From a virus: a DNA stretch of 48,097 nt. How positions within the stretch are numbered: the first letter of the stretch is position 1; each line of letters opens with the position of its first letter. The DNA lies in IMG/VR virus record IMGVR_UViG_3300035698_024544, positions 1 through 48,097 of that record; one strand, 5' to 3'. Shown piece by piece: positions 31,600 through 40,038 of this stretch. The notes under the pieces are model-generated. The model saw only the letters and a program-made list of their open reading frames with translations. It was not told the origin of the DNA and ran no database searches. The position numbers were made by a program, and so were the translations under genes.

Positions 31600-32633
31600 C
31601 AAGCACCTCCAATGTCCGAGGCGCGATGATAACGGCCAAGGGCGTCGTCAATGACCCGGTCACCAGTGGGACCGTTTGAAACGACACGAGCATCAAACGT
31701 GACGCTTTGCTTACTTGTCGATTCTGCCAAAACGAAAGCGCCTTTTTGAGCGGAGGTGTCTCCAAGCCCTATCATGTCCATTTCACGGGCGACAAGCCTC
31801 ACACAAGTCCGGCGTATTTCCTCCGGGCATTTACCGAACGACGTTTTGTCAGGCTCTGTGAAGCCAACCACGGCTTTGACAGTCACCTTTTGCTGAGCCC
31901 TGGGCATTTTACCGCCGATATGTATTTTCGCGTCCCACCTGTCATCGGGATTGCGCAAGCCCTGCGAAAGGTGTCGGGCGTAAACCTTCGCCTCTGTAAG
32001 GTCCAGGTCCATTACGCTTGATTGGCCAAGTGACAATACCTCGCTGGACACTGACTCAACGGCAACAAGCGCATCGCTGAAGTGGATAAAGCCTCCGCCC
32101 CGAGTATCCACGTCAACATCCGCGAAAACAGCCTCAAACTGCCGTCCGGTGCTTGCGTCGATAAAACGAGAAGCGCCCTCAATTAGCTTGGCCGCACGAG
32201 CAGCACTGAGCAGGCTTACGGTGATATCTTCCGCCCGCAAGTCATGGAGCAAACAGTAATGACCGCTCGAAAGTCCGCGGTCAATGGCCAGAACTTCGAA
32301 CTCGTAAAACGCCCGTTTCGTAACACCATCCACGACCCAAACGCCTTCCAACCTGAATAGTCCGGTGTCATAAGGTGTTACGTCTTCGTCATCCGGATCA
32401 ATTACGTCGGCAGGTACTTCCCACGGAATCGCATACCTGCCGACACCAAGCTGAGCTGTCTCAAGGTCCAGAACCGTTTCACTGACTACCGCCTCAAGGG
32501 CTGAGCCTGTGTCTCGCTTGATGGAATAGGAAAAGCTGTCAGGGTCAATCAAAAAACCTTCCCGGTCAGCGAACATCCACCAAAGCAAAGGATTGTCAAT
32601 TCCCACTTCCTGGCCTTGAAACAAAGAAATCAT
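31599..32633 (-). CDS. Head-tail connector protein
   Basis: A 344-aa protein. The N-terminal third is beta-rich. A central helical part contains ARAAKLIEGASRFIDASTGR, like the helical adaptor (gp6/gp15-like) family. CPEEIRRTCVRLVAREMD near residue 275 is a second adaptor-type helix. Such proteins bind below the portal. SD GAAGGG precedes ATG 32633. Confidence 0.7.
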   Translation of the reverse strand: MISLFQGQEVGIDNPLLWWMFADREGFLIDPDSFSYSIKRDTGSALEAVVSETVLDLETAQLGVGRYAIPWEVPADVIDPDDEDVTPYDTGLFRLEGVWVVDGVTKRAFYEFEVLAIDRGLSSGHYCLLHDLRAEDITVSLLSAARAAKLIEGASRFIDASTGRQFEAVFADVDVDTRGGGFIHFSDALVAVESVSSEVLSLGQSSVMDLDLTEAKVYARHLSQGLRNPDDRWDAKIHIGGKMPRAQQKVTVKAVVGFTEPDKTSFGKCPEEIRRTCVRLVAREMDMIGLGDTSAQKGAFVLAESTSKQSVTFDARVVSNGPTGDRVIDDALGRYHRASDIGGA

Positions 32634-32644
32634 GGTTTGCCCTT

Positions 32645-32905
32645 CTACCCTTTCGTCCTGGAGATCGCTTTTTTCAAGCCTCTGATCTCGTCGTCGAATC
32701 GCTTCTCGTTGGAGTTGGGGAACGCTACATTCAGCTCCTCAAACCTTCCGTCTTTGTCCGCAAAGAAAAGGATCGGCCGGTTCCTTGCGTTCACTTTAAT
32801 CGACAAGAGCTCAAGTCCGTTCATTTTTAAAAATGCAGCGAACCCCAGGTCGCCGGTTTTGACTGTCGGAACGTCTGGCCCTTGTTGTGTCTGCTCATCA
32901 GGCAT
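32645..32905 (-). CDS. Small DUF5659-like protein
   Basis: An 86-aa protein. DLGFAAFLKMNGLELLSI, PILFFADKDGRFEELNVAF and a final helix (IRGLKKAI) match the layout I remember for DUF5659, a small family common in phage head regions. Function unknown. ATG 32905 has GGAGG at ideal spacing, so it is preferred over TTG 32917. Confidence 0.65.
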   Translation of the reverse strand: MPDEQTQQGPDVPTVKTGDLGFAAFLKMNGLELLSIKVNARNRPILFFADKDGRFEELNVAFPNSNEKRFDDEIRGLKKAISRTKG

Positions 32906-32917
32906 ACTTGCCTCCAA

Positions 32918-33574
32918 TCACGAAGACTGTTTGGATTGTTTTTTCAGCCGAGCCGCCTCTTGTCGCTTTTCCTTGGCCCTTTTTTTTGCAGCTTCTTTTT
33001 TTGCAGCCTTAACGATAGCCTTGGCCTCGGCAATGCCGGGTGACTTGGCTTTCGGCTGGGCAGGTTCGGTGGGCTTTGGGCCAGTAGCGGCTTGGATACC
33101 GAAGTCTTCCTCACCGTCCCAGAATTCATTGTCGTAGTTATCGCTCTCGTCACCTGTGGCCACGTCGCCTTCACCTGCTACGGGCAACTCCTCAAGGGAT
33201 CCGACGTGGGTGGCCTTTCTAGGCTTCACCTTGTCTGTCTCGATGGCTTTTGGACCGGTCCGAGACACGACTGCCCTGGCTGGCTTTGCGGCGTTAGTCG
33301 GACCACAGTATTTCTCTTCGCGAGCCACAGCGCGGGCTTTGGCGTTATCGATGCCTACAAGACGACCGGCTTCCTCGCGGTTTTCGGCCACGTCAAAAAC
33401 CTTCGCCGTTTCGGAATCGAACTTGTCAACAGTAATCGTTGAAAGGTATTCCGCCACGTCTTCATCGACTTCGTACCATCCAACATCGGCGCGGAAAACC
33501 GTCCCGTACACGGTATATCTTTGCTGTGTTTGGCCACGTTTTTTGTTATACGGTTTGATTCTTACGAAGGGCAT
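32918..33574 (-). CDS. Head-region protein with charged C-terminal tail
   Basis: A 218-aa protein. Residues 1-60 are beta-rich with RYTVYGTVFRADVGWYEVDE. Residues 90-160 are low complexity. The C-terminus is highly basic (KAAKKEAAKKRAKEKRQEAA). Family not recognised. It lies between decoration-type genes and the connector. SD AAAGGAG precedes ATG 33574. Confidence 0.65.
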   Translation of the reverse strand: MPFVRIKPYNKKRGQTQQRYTVYGTVFRADVGWYEVDEDVAEYLSTITVDKFDSETAKVFDVAENREEAGRLVGIDNAKARAVAREEKYCGPTNAAKPARAVVSRTGPKAIETDKVKPRKATHVGSLEELPVAGEGDVATGDESDNYDNEFWDGEEDFGIQAATGPKPTEPAQPKAKSPGIAEAKAIVKAAKKEAAKKRAKEKRQEAARLKKQSKQSS

Positions 33575-33683
33575 GTTTTTCTCCTTTGGGTTTCAGCTTT
33601 CGCCTCTAATATTCAAACTGACGGTTTATTTACACCGAACCGCCACGGCTAAGGCTCAAGGCCTCAAGTCACAGGATCAGTGA

Positions 33684-34577
33684 TTACGCAGATCTGAGCT
33701 CAGTCACTGCGGACCATACAAGAATGTCGTCGGCCTGAGCAGGAGTTGCCCCCGCGTCAGGATTGATAACGACTTCACCGTCAGCCGAACCGGCAGCAAG
33801 CGTAGCCGTTGAGGCGACCGGTGCTCCAGCGCGATAGACATTCATCCACCCACCAAGGACATCCCAGCCGTCCTGCGGAAAGAGAGAAATCTCCTGATCC
33901 ACGTTCTGAGCAGTGACGACTATCACTCCGGTATACAGGCGCTGCCATTGGTCAACGCCGTATTCATCCAGGTTTGCTGCAGACCAGTCATTCGTGCTGG
34001 TAAGGCTGGCCGAAATAGCAATGTCAATCTTGCCATCGACTTCTTCACCAACTGCCGAAGCCTCTGCGTCGCCTTCGGCGGTAAAGATATGGAGCAGGTC
34101 AGCGCGTTTGGCGACTACCCTGGCGTAAATCTCATCGGTTGCCAGTTTCGCGTTGATTACCTCAATCGCGTTGTCGCGGGTTGCAGTAGCATCCCCGGCT
34201 GCGATCTGAATGTCCAGGTCGGCATTAACCGGAGTGGTCTTGAATACGAATACTACACCACCGATGGTAAGGGTGTCCGCATCAGCCGGGACGGTTCCCA
34301 GGTCTACGGATGCCCAGCCGGGCGCTCCAGGCATGGGATAACCGGTTTCCGGCCTGGGGTTTTGATCTGTCTGTTGATAAGACGACCCGTCAACGTCGTT
34401 CGGCGCGAATTCCAGCAGGTCAATGGGCGACCCGCTAATTTCGCCGATCAGTTTCACAGAGACGTCCTTGGTATCAGCGTCAACAGTCACGTCAAAGATA
34501 TCGACTTCGGAGCCATCGGCTTTTTGGGCGACAAGTTTTCCAGCACTGAGAATAAGGCGGATTTCTTCATTCCCCAT
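33684..34577 (-). CDS. Putative capsid decoration or head fibre protein
   Basis: A 297-aa beta-rich acidic protein. The middle (about 95-190) has TLTIGGVVFVFKTTPVNADL, then TRDNAIEVINAKL, a module like those found in phage surface proteins. The C-terminus is also beta-rich. Gene order shortly after the capsid gene suggests a surface or head-fibre role. SD AAAGGAG precedes ATG 34577. Confidence 0.6.
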   Translation of the reverse strand: MGNEEIRLILSAGKLVAQKADGSEVDIFDVTVDADTKDVSVKLIGEISGSPIDLLEFAPNDVDGSSYQQTDQNPRPETGYPMPGAPGWASVDLGTVPADADTLTIGGVVFVFKTTPVNADLDIQIAAGDATATRDNAIEVINAKLATDEIYARVVAKRADLLHIFTAEGDAEASAVGEEVDGKIDIAISASLTSTNDWSAANLDEYGVDQWQRLYTGVIVVTAQNVDQEISLFPQDGWDVLGGWMNVYRAGAPVASTATLAAGSADGEVVINPDAGATPAQADDILVWSAVTELRSA

Positions 34578-34599
34578 CTTGAATAACTCTCCTTTCTAC

Positions 34600-34935
34600 C
34601 TACACTCCAGGCTCAGCGCTAGGACCGGAGGCGTCCCAGATACCTTCCAGGGTGTCAGCGATATAGAATTCGAATTGTGCATCAGCCGTGTTCCACACGA
34701 CCTTCGCGGTTCCTGCGGTATTCATGGCAATAGTCACATCACCGGTTACAGCGTCTACGGAAACCTTGCCCTGTAAGGCTAGAATGGCGGCAGCATTAGC
34801 CACTCCGGTTGCGTCTGCGGTGTTCAGGTTGATGGCTGTGATCATTGCATCCAGCTTGTCAAGCAAAGCCGGTGCATGTTGCTCAGCCACGCCAGACCCG
34901 CTCAGTGCCCGACGATCAATAGCAGCGATTGTCAC
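34600..34935 (-). CDS. Small structural protein in the capsid region
   Basis: A 111-aa protein. A helical start (HAPALLDKLDAMITAINLNT) resembles the trimeric collar of head fibres; the second half is beta (AKVVWNTADAQFEFYIAD). The start is GTG 34935 with SD AAAGGAG at good spacing. Function inferred only from location. Confidence 0.6.
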   Translation of the reverse strand: MTIAAIDRRALSGSGVAEQHAPALLDKLDAMITAINLNTADATGVANAAAILALQGKVSVDAVTGDVTIAMNTAGTAKVVWNTADAQFEFYIADTLEGIWDASGPSAEPGV

Positions 34936-34990
34936 GATTGGCTCCTTTCTTTTCAGCCTACGGATGTCAGTCCAGGATTGTTAGTCCGGC

Positions 34991-35311
34991 CTACACCCCG
35001 ACAAGAAGAACGAGGAAGGAATATCCGGAGGCGTCGGCTTCGCTGGCGACCTCGTCTCCAGCGGTATCCTGGAATATGAACTTGCTGTTCTCGTTATCCC
35101 ATTCCAGATACTTTGCCTGAGGCTTTCCACTGGGCGAAAGGACAATCGGAGGGCAGACAAGGGTCGCGCCATCGACAAACTCTGCATCCAGGTCGAAGGC
35201 ATATCCGCCCGTGACATAGGAATCGTCTCCAGTGATCTCAACGGTACGGGCGAATAGCGATTTCATCGGCGAGTCGCCAGCCCGGGTTTCTGCGCTAACT
35301 GTAAGAGCCAT
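34991..35311 (-). CDS. Small protein next to the capsid gene, possible decoration protein
   Basis: A 106-aa mostly beta protein (ARTVEITGDDSYVTGGYAFD, then AKYLEWDNENSKFIFQD) encoded directly after the major capsid gene. Size and place fit a capsid stabilising or decoration protein. SD AAAGGAG precedes ATG 35311. The terminator in front of it could make it depend on readthrough. Confidence 0.6.
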   Translation of the reverse strand: MALTVSAETRAGDSPMKSLFARTVEITGDDSYVTGGYAFDLDAEFVDGATLVCPPIVLSPSGKPQAKYLEWDNENSKFIFQDTAGDEVASEADASGYSFLVLLVGV

Positions 35312-35340
35312 GATTGTTCTCCTTTGGAATTAACATATTC

Positions 35341-35367
35341 AAAAAGTAGCGCTGGCTCTCCAGCGCT
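35341..35367 (-). terminator. Rho-independent terminator after the major capsid gene
   Basis: On the minus strand, AGCGCTGG and CCAGCGCT form an 8-bp stem with AGAG loop, followed by ACTTTTTG. It lies about 20 nt after the capsid stop and before the next SD, and probably works as a partial terminator that raises capsid mRNA over downstream genes. Confidence 0.8.
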
Positions 35368-35385
35368 CAGTTGCCGAGGATGTCC

Positions 35386-36321
35386 TTAAGCGACGAGAAT
35401 GTCCGTGGCCTTGACCACTGCCGCCTCTTCGCTGTATGCGCAGGTGAAACGGATCCTGGCGACCACAATCAGCTCTCCCGCGACGATGTCCCTGTCGTTT
35501 TCAAACTTCAACTGGCGCCAGATACCCGTAAGGATGTTTTTGGGGTTCAGGTACAAGGCCTGCCCACGGTTTGAGGTGATGCCGAGCTCCTCGGGGAAAA
35601 CCGGGATTTCTTTGACGGGCGATCCACCGAAGAAAATCGGGACGTCCTCAGCGAGGAAGCGATCACCGCCCGCGGTCGCCCGTTCGGCCAGCTGGTGTCT
35701 GTAGTCCAGCTCAGAATTCGGGGAAACCAGGTATGTGAGATTGCGCTTGTTTCGGCGATAGCGCTGGGGCATGGTCCGCTGCATCGACCCGAGAATGGTC
35801 TTCGTCAGCGAGGAAGCGGACGCATCGACGGTATTGGAAGTAGCGAGTTTGAATATTCCGTCAAACTTCGCAAGGTCCGGGTCGGTGGAAGCGGTATCGG
35901 CCAAGGTGATGATCTCATCCATGTCCAGGGCGATACGTTCCTTCATCAGGTCGAGAACGGTTTGGCGCAAGGCCTCGCCTTCCACGTTATCGTCGAGCAC
36001 GTCATAGCCGAGATTGACCTGGGCCTTGAATTCCTTGGCGTTCATGACCACTTCAGCGGTTGTCGGCTTGGACCGCTTCGAATCGGAAAGGGCAGTGGAA
36101 GCATCAGCGGCGTGAAGGATGCGAGTGCCGAAGCTGATTTTGGGCTCTTTCTGCTCGTAGGACTTCATCGGGCGGACAGTCGTCATCGGGACAAGTTCCG
36201 CTGACGCGATGACAGAGCGGATAAACTTTCTTGCGACAGCAGCGGGAAGATATCCGCCGTTCGACGAAAGGTCAGTCAAGGCCAGCTGAGCTTTCTGCAA
36301 AAGGGTTTTGTTGTCGGGCAT
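35386..36321 (-). CDS. Major capsid protein
   Basis: A 311-aa protein with the HK97-fold capsid pattern: an N-terminal arm (SNGGYLPAAVARKFIRSV), an extended loop (PMKSYEQKEPKISFG, ILHAADAS), then VNLGYDVLDDNVEGEALRQT, a spine-helix region, and a P-domain with LDYRHQLAERAT and FFGGSPVKEIPVFPE. Length is normal for the family. SD AAAAGGAG precedes ATG 36321. Protease and scaffold genes lie upstream and a terminator directly downstream. Confidence 0.88.
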   Translation of the reverse strand: MPDNKTLLQKAQLALTDLSSNGGYLPAAVARKFIRSVIASAELVPMTTVRPMKSYEQKEPKISFGTRILHAADASTALSDSKRSKPTTAEVVMNAKEFKAQVNLGYDVLDDNVEGEALRQTVLDLMKERIALDMDEIITLADTASTDPDLAKFDGIFKLATSNTVDASASSLTKTILGSMQRTMPQRYRRNKRNLTYLVSPNSELDYRHQLAERATAGGDRFLAEDVPIFFGGSPVKEIPVFPEELGITSNRGQALYLNPKNILTGIWRQLKFENDRDIVAGELIVVARIRFTCAYSEEAAVVKATDILVA

Positions 36322-36384
36322 TTTGGGCTCTCCTTTTCAGTGAGTGAAAATAACGGATCTCCAGTGATCCTTTCGAGTTACTGA

Positions 36385-37092
36385 TTACTTACCAGATCCC
36401 ATGTCACGTTCCCACTTGTCCTTGTCATGGTTTTTCGTTACATGGTTCGAGTTTTGATCGTGTTCAATTCCGGTGTTGCCCTCGCCAGTGGAGCTTTCAA
36501 CGGTGTTGACCCGCTTGGCAAGTTTTAACAAGATATCCGAGGACTTTGTTACACTGGCCTCAATCCCTTCGATTCGCGCAGACATGCCCAGGCCTTCGAA
36601 GAACACCTCCATCGCCTTTTGGAGCTTTGCCTCCAGGCGGGTTTCGGATTCCGCAATCTTAGTAGTCGTGTCTTTGCTCGCTTGGTCCGCAGACTCTTTG
36701 ACCGCGTCGGAAACGATCGTGCTCCGGTCATCCGCTGATAGCGCGGGACCGCTCTTGCTTGCTTTGCCGGTGAGTCCTTGGATCATTTTGACCAACTGGT
36801 CAGCAATTCGCTCGACTGAATCACCCGAAGCCTCGGAAAGCTCTAAGGCTTTTTGGAGTATTCCATCCTTCGCCTCACCCGCTTCTCCATCGCCACCACC
36901 ATCGTTTTTGATAACGGTAAATTTCCTGCGATTCGCAGCACTGTCAACCGGTGAAACCTCATTCACCTCGATCTCGTCAAGGCGATGCGTTCCGCTCCCT
37001 GTACCTGCACCCGCATCTTTTCTGATCGTCGCTTTTTGGCTCGCTTTGGGTGCAAGGGTTTTGCGAGCCTTTCTTTTTCTGTGCATGGTCAT
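36385..37092 (-). CDS. Putative scaffold / capsid assembly protein
   Basis: A 235-aa protein. The basic N-terminus is followed by HRLDEIEVNEVSPVDSAANR then RKFTVIK, a motif seen in protease-associated capsid assembly proteins. The rest is helical and charged, with coiled-coil potential. ATG 37092 has AGGAGGG upstream; longer in-frame starts would overlap the protease frame. Position between protease and capsid fits an internal scaffold. Confidence 0.65.
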   Translation of the reverse strand: MTMHRKRKARKTLAPKASQKATIRKDAGAGTGSGTHRLDEIEVNEVSPVDSAANRRKFTVIKNDGGGDGEAGEAKDGILQKALELSEASGDSVERIADQLVKMIQGLTGKASKSGPALSADDRSTIVSDAVKESADQASKDTTTKIAESETRLEAKLQKAMEVFFEGLGMSARIEGIEASVTKSSDILLKLAKRVNTVESSTGEGNTGIEHDQNSNHVTKNHDKDKWERDMGSGK

Positions 37093-37108
37093 GGGCAACC
37101 CTCCTGTA

Positions 37109-37189
37109 CTATTGTTTCGGCTCTGGATTACGGCTTGCACGACCACCGATGCTCCATCCGGTAAAGTTCCCAGCCTTGACCTCTTTTCA
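37109..37189 (-). other. Continuation of the protease frame beyond an in-frame UGA
   Basis: The protease frame stops at TGA 37189-37187, but the same frame stays open for 25 codons to TAG 37111-37109 and reads KEVKAGNFTGWSIGGRAS and on. This is the C-terminal strand expected of XkdF-type proteases, where a Trp commonly stands at the UGA position. The TAG lies only a few bases before the SD of the next gene, as expected for a true gene end. The base after UGA is A. Confidence 0.75.
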
Positions 37190-38581
37190 AAGGTCTTTAT
37201 CAATGACCTTTGCGCCAAGCACCCACGAGCCCTTAAGGATTTTTGAACTATCCATCGAGGTTCCGGAGTTGTCATATTCGATGTCTTGAGGTGCGATGAA
37301 ACACTCAACCGTAATGATTCGATCGTCACCATATGTCCCGTGTTGGATCTTGTGGTGATGGCCTTTCATCATCCAGTCATGACAAGCTTTCCGGATTGAT
37401 TCCGCTGAGTATATGTCGTTATCGGTATCGGGTTTAAGCGGAGCATCCTTCCCGTCGTTTGGCTCAAGGACAACGCCGAGTATGAAATGCTCCTCTTTTT
37501 CGCCCTCACCCTTTTCGATCTTAGCCGCCTTCAGTGTTACCTTGACAGGCTCAGTATCAGCGGTTTTTTTGATAGGCTCATACCCGATTTTCCGCTCGAC
37601 TTCTTCAGCCTCAGTTATCGCGAAAACGCCCGTTTTAGTATTCCGGGTATAGGACGCCCGGTAATACTTCGAGTTGTTATAAATAACTGCATAATCAGCG
37701 GTAACGGTTTCGGCCCAAAGGTAATGAGAATAGCCTCCCCCGTAAAGGCCTCCGCTGTTTACAGGCCCCAGCTTCCCAGTTTCGACCGAATACGCGGTTA
37801 GTGCGACCTCGAGCTTGTTTTGAAAATCGGAGCAGGCCTCTCCATCCATAAGCGCCAGGGACGCCTTAGCCAGAGAGCTTTCCGCCAGCTCCAGCGCTTC
37901 TTCGACATGCTTATCTGCATTGTCCGCAGAAGACCCGACGCCCATTCCCTTTGCGTGAATCTTCAAATGGGTCAGCGCGGTTTTCTTTTGAGCAGCTGTC
38001 ATCTTGGATTGAGACAAACGAGCAAGAGCGTTCTGCAAATGAGTTTTGTCAACAGTTGCATCATCGCCAGGATCAGTCACAGAGCGAGAATGGTGCGGAA
38101 GCATCCTCAGGTTACGTGGCTCCGTCTTTCCCTCTGCGTCAATCGTTCCACCGGGGAGTATGATTGCGAAGGCTTCGTCCGGGAGCGACTCCTTGAATTT
38201 AGCAGACCATGCAGCCTTCTCAAGCGGTATGCCTGTTCCAAGCTTTTTCCCAAGAGCTTGCTCGATCGAGCCAAGGGCTTTATCGCAAAGGTCGCAAAAT
38301 GGCTCTTGCCCTTCGAGGTAAGGGTATAGTTCGAACAGGATCCCTCCTGCTTCCAGGATATCCGGACTGCCTGAGGCGCCAGGAACAACCTGTTCCATCT
38401 TCTCAAAAAGGGTCGCCATTTCGCTTGTGACCGCGTCGAGCTTTGCTACTCGGGAAATGACTTCCTTCGCGAAAAAGAACAATCCGGTTCCTTTGTAAGT
38501 CAACTGAAAACCCGAACCTTCGGCTTTCACTTTCTTGGCAAGGCGGTCCCGGATTGCTTTCTGTGTATCTTTCAGGGCCAT
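37187..38581 (-). CDS. XkdF-type prohead serine protease, interrupted by in-frame UGA
   Basis: 464 aa to the UGA. Residues about 363-464 are the XkdF protease domain: EEHFILGVVLEPNDGKDAPL, a helix DIYSAESIRKACHDWMMKG, a His cluster HHHKIQHG near 408-415, VECFIAPQDIEYD, then GSWVLGAKVIDKDL. The fold's next strand (FTGWSIGG) is encoded just past the UGA. An additional module around residues 150-215 contains LPHHSRSVTDPG and HLQNALARLSQSKMTAAQKK. The protein should mature the prohead. Either the UGA is read through, or the gene carries a nonsense mutation. SD GGGGGA precedes ATG 38581. Confidence 0.82.
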   Translation of the reverse strand: MALKDTQKAIRDRLAKKVKAEGSGFQLTYKGTGLFFFAKEVISRVAKLDAVTSEMATLFEKMEQVVPGASGSPDILEAGGILFELYPYLEGQEPFCDLCDKALGSIEQALGKKLGTGIPLEKAAWSAKFKESLPDEAFAIILPGGTIDAEGKTEPRNLRMLPHHSRSVTDPGDDATVDKTHLQNALARLSQSKMTAAQKKTALTHLKIHAKGMGVGSSADNADKHVEEALELAESSLAKASLALMDGEACSDFQNKLEVALTAYSVETGKLGPVNSGGLYGGGYSHYLWAETVTADYAVIYNNSKYYRASYTRNTKTGVFAITEAEEVERKIGYEPIKKTADTEPVKVTLKAAKIEKGEGEKEEHFILGVVLEPNDGKDAPLKPDTDNDIYSAESIRKACHDWMMKGHHHKIQHGTYGDDRIITVECFIAPQDIEYDNSGTSMDSSKILKGSWVLGAKVIDKDL

Positions 38582-38592
38582 GGTTCCCCCGA

Positions 38593-39252
38593 TCAGTCTT
38601 TCTCTGCCAAGTCGTAACCCCAGCCATCGTTGGACTTGCTCACATCATTGTCAGCCGGCTTGTCATCGGGCTTGGCCTTGTCCGTTTCGTCTTTCTTGTC
38701 AGCGCCTTTCTCGTCGCCCTTGACGTCGGTAACCTTCGCGGCATCGGCAAGCCTGTCCGTGGCTTCATCCAGCTTGGCGATAGCGCCTTCCAGTGTGGCA
38801 GGTTCCGCCTTGGCGGTTAGGGCTTTCAGGGCGTCGTTAGATGCCTTCAGCTCGGCGACTTCTTCAGCCGTGAGGGTTTCACCGCCAACCGCCTTTGTGG
38901 ACAGCCTGGAGACGACCTCCGCTGCCTCGGCGACCTTGACGGTTTTGTCGGTGTCATCCTTTTCAGTGGTTGCACCTTTTTCCTTTTCGTTTTCCGGAGG
39001 CTGAGTGCTCGCCTGCTCAGAGGTTCCCTCTCCGGGCGTCGAAGGCTGGAGACCCATGACTTTCCCGAGCGACGAGACGATTTCCTTGAGAGATGCCTTG
39101 TAAGCATCCTCATCCATGCCTCCAGCTTTGATGCTGTCAGCCAAGCCGGTCGCCTTGCTTCCAATATCTCGGAGGGATGCTTCAGCAGCAGGCGTCATTT
39201 TCAGGACGAACCATTCAGTCCCGTTCGCGTCTTTCATGATGGTCCAATTCAT
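38593..39252 (-). CDS. Acidic, charged head-region protein (possible scaffold)
   Basis: A 219-aa protein. After about 75 N-terminal residues it is a low-complexity charged helix, rich in Ala, Glu, Lys and Asp, ending in DNDVSKSNDGWGYDLAEKD. No enzyme motif. Directly upstream of the protease gene, it could be an additional scaffold or protease-associated protein. SD AAAGGAG precedes ATG 39252. Confidence 0.65.
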   Translation of the reverse strand: MNWTIMKDANGTEWFVLKMTPAAEASLRDIGSKATGLADSIKAGGMDEDAYKASLKEIVSSLGKVMGLQPSTPGEGTSEQASTQPPENEKEKGATTEKDDTDKTVKVAEAAEVVSRLSTKAVGGETLTAEEVAELKASNDALKALTAKAEPATLEGAIAKLDEATDRLADAAKVTDVKGDEKGADKKDETDKAKPDDKPADNDVSKSNDGWGYDLAEKD

Positions 39253-39275
39253 AGAAATTCTCCTTTCCAGGTCTG

Positions 39276-39668
39276 TTAAATGATGTCAGGTGTCGCCCAT
39301 CGACTCCTTGCCGATGGCTCAAAACTTTTTCCTTCAAGTTCTTGGCGGAGTATGTACGCGAGATAATCAGAGATTCGCTGAGCAGGCCATTTCATGTCTC
39401 TCTTGAGAACTCCAATCCACTTTAGACATAGTTGAAACCTGCGATTGACCTCGCTGGTAGACAGCCCTCCGCCAGGAACTGCCATATTCATGTTTATCAT
39501 AGAAGTTGCTTGGTCCCTCGTGTAGCCCTTGTCTCCGTAGGACGATAGCTGAATCGCGTCAACTACGCCGAGGGTGACAATGGCCGCACCCTTCGAATCT
39601 TGCATTGCCAATTTTCCAAGGACCCCCGCGATTCCATCGTTCCCTGTTTGGACTTGCGCACTGCTCAT
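39276..39668 (-). CDS. Uncharacterised head-region protein
   Basis: A 130-aa, mainly helical protein (STSEVNRRFQLCLKWIGVLK, RISDYLAYILRQEL). Family not recognised. It lies between the MuF-type gene region and the scaffold/protease genes. SD GAGGAG precedes ATG 39668. Confidence 0.65.
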   Translation of the reverse strand: MSSAQVQTGNDGIAGVLGKLAMQDSKGAAIVTLGVVDAIQLSSYGDKGYTRDQATSMINMNMAVPGGGLSTSEVNRRFQLCLKWIGVLKRDMKWPAQRISDYLAYILRQELEGKSFEPSARSRWATPDII

Positions 39669-39698
39669 GTTCGCTCCTCGTCTATTTATTTGCCGGTA

Positions 39699-39827
39699 TT
39701 AACACAGTAGACCTTCCATGCATATCCAAGCGTAACGACAAGACGCTAGTTTTGCAAGCGTTTTCTTTTTCAGGAAAAGCTCTAACCTCTTGTCCATACC
39801 ACTATTTTTAGCCTTTCGCCTACTCAT
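39699..39827 (-). CDS. Possible 42-aa basic protein
   Basis: The ATG at 39827 overlaps the end of the upstream gene, in the style of other couplings here, and the frame fills an otherwise empty 150-nt gap: MSRRKAKNSGMDKRLELF, then KKKTLAKLASC. The SD is poor and there is no family match, so it may be chance. Confidence 0.35.
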   Translation of the reverse strand: MSRRKAKNSGMDKRLELFLKKKTLAKLASCRYAWICMEGLLC

Positions 39828-40026
39828 CCCATACCGCTTCGTAGGCTTCCTTCGCGCCCTTACCAGGTCTTAGCTCAAATATCAGGTCTCCCTTTTGGCC
39901 AGACACGACCTCTTCATGAGTATCGGTTCCGAACACGAACGATCTAGGGATCCCGCCAGGGAATGCGTTACAAAAATCCCCGCCTGTCTTGTGCTTGCAA
40001 AACATACACTTCGAAATCGTTACCAT
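39820..40026 (-). CDS. Small Cys-containing protein (possible zinc binder)
   Basis: A 68-aa protein. CMFCKHKTGGDFCNAFPGGI near the start resembles small phage proteins with a CxxCkh...C.afP.GIP pattern. Only three clustered Cys, plus one His, are visible as ligands. Function unknown. SD GAGGG precedes ATG 40026, 12 nt after the MuF gene. Confidence 0.65.
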   Translation of the reverse strand: MVTISKCMFCKHKTGGDFCNAFPGGIPRSFVFGTDTHEEVVSGQKGDLIFELRPGKGAKEAYEAVWDE

Positions 40027-40038
40027 GCTGAATCCCTC

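Noticed and set aside
28930-35860. Recurring TTTGAATATTCC-like words as a phage promoter motif
   Set aside because: They occur inside genes as well as gaps, in both orientations, with no fixed distance to starts.
36385-37332. Longer 315-aa reading of the scaffold gene
   Set aside because: The extra N-terminus overlaps the protease frame in another phase and has no SD; ATG 37092 has an ideal AGGAGGG.
37187-38581. Whole-genome UGA-to-Trp recoding as explanation for the protease UGA
   Set aside because: UGA ends many other genes here, several in ATGA overlaps with the next start, with no continuing homology.
39749-39758. GTTTTGCAAG match to the 36-nt origin-region repeats
   Set aside because: Only ten bases match, no second arm is present, and it lies within a possible small ORF.
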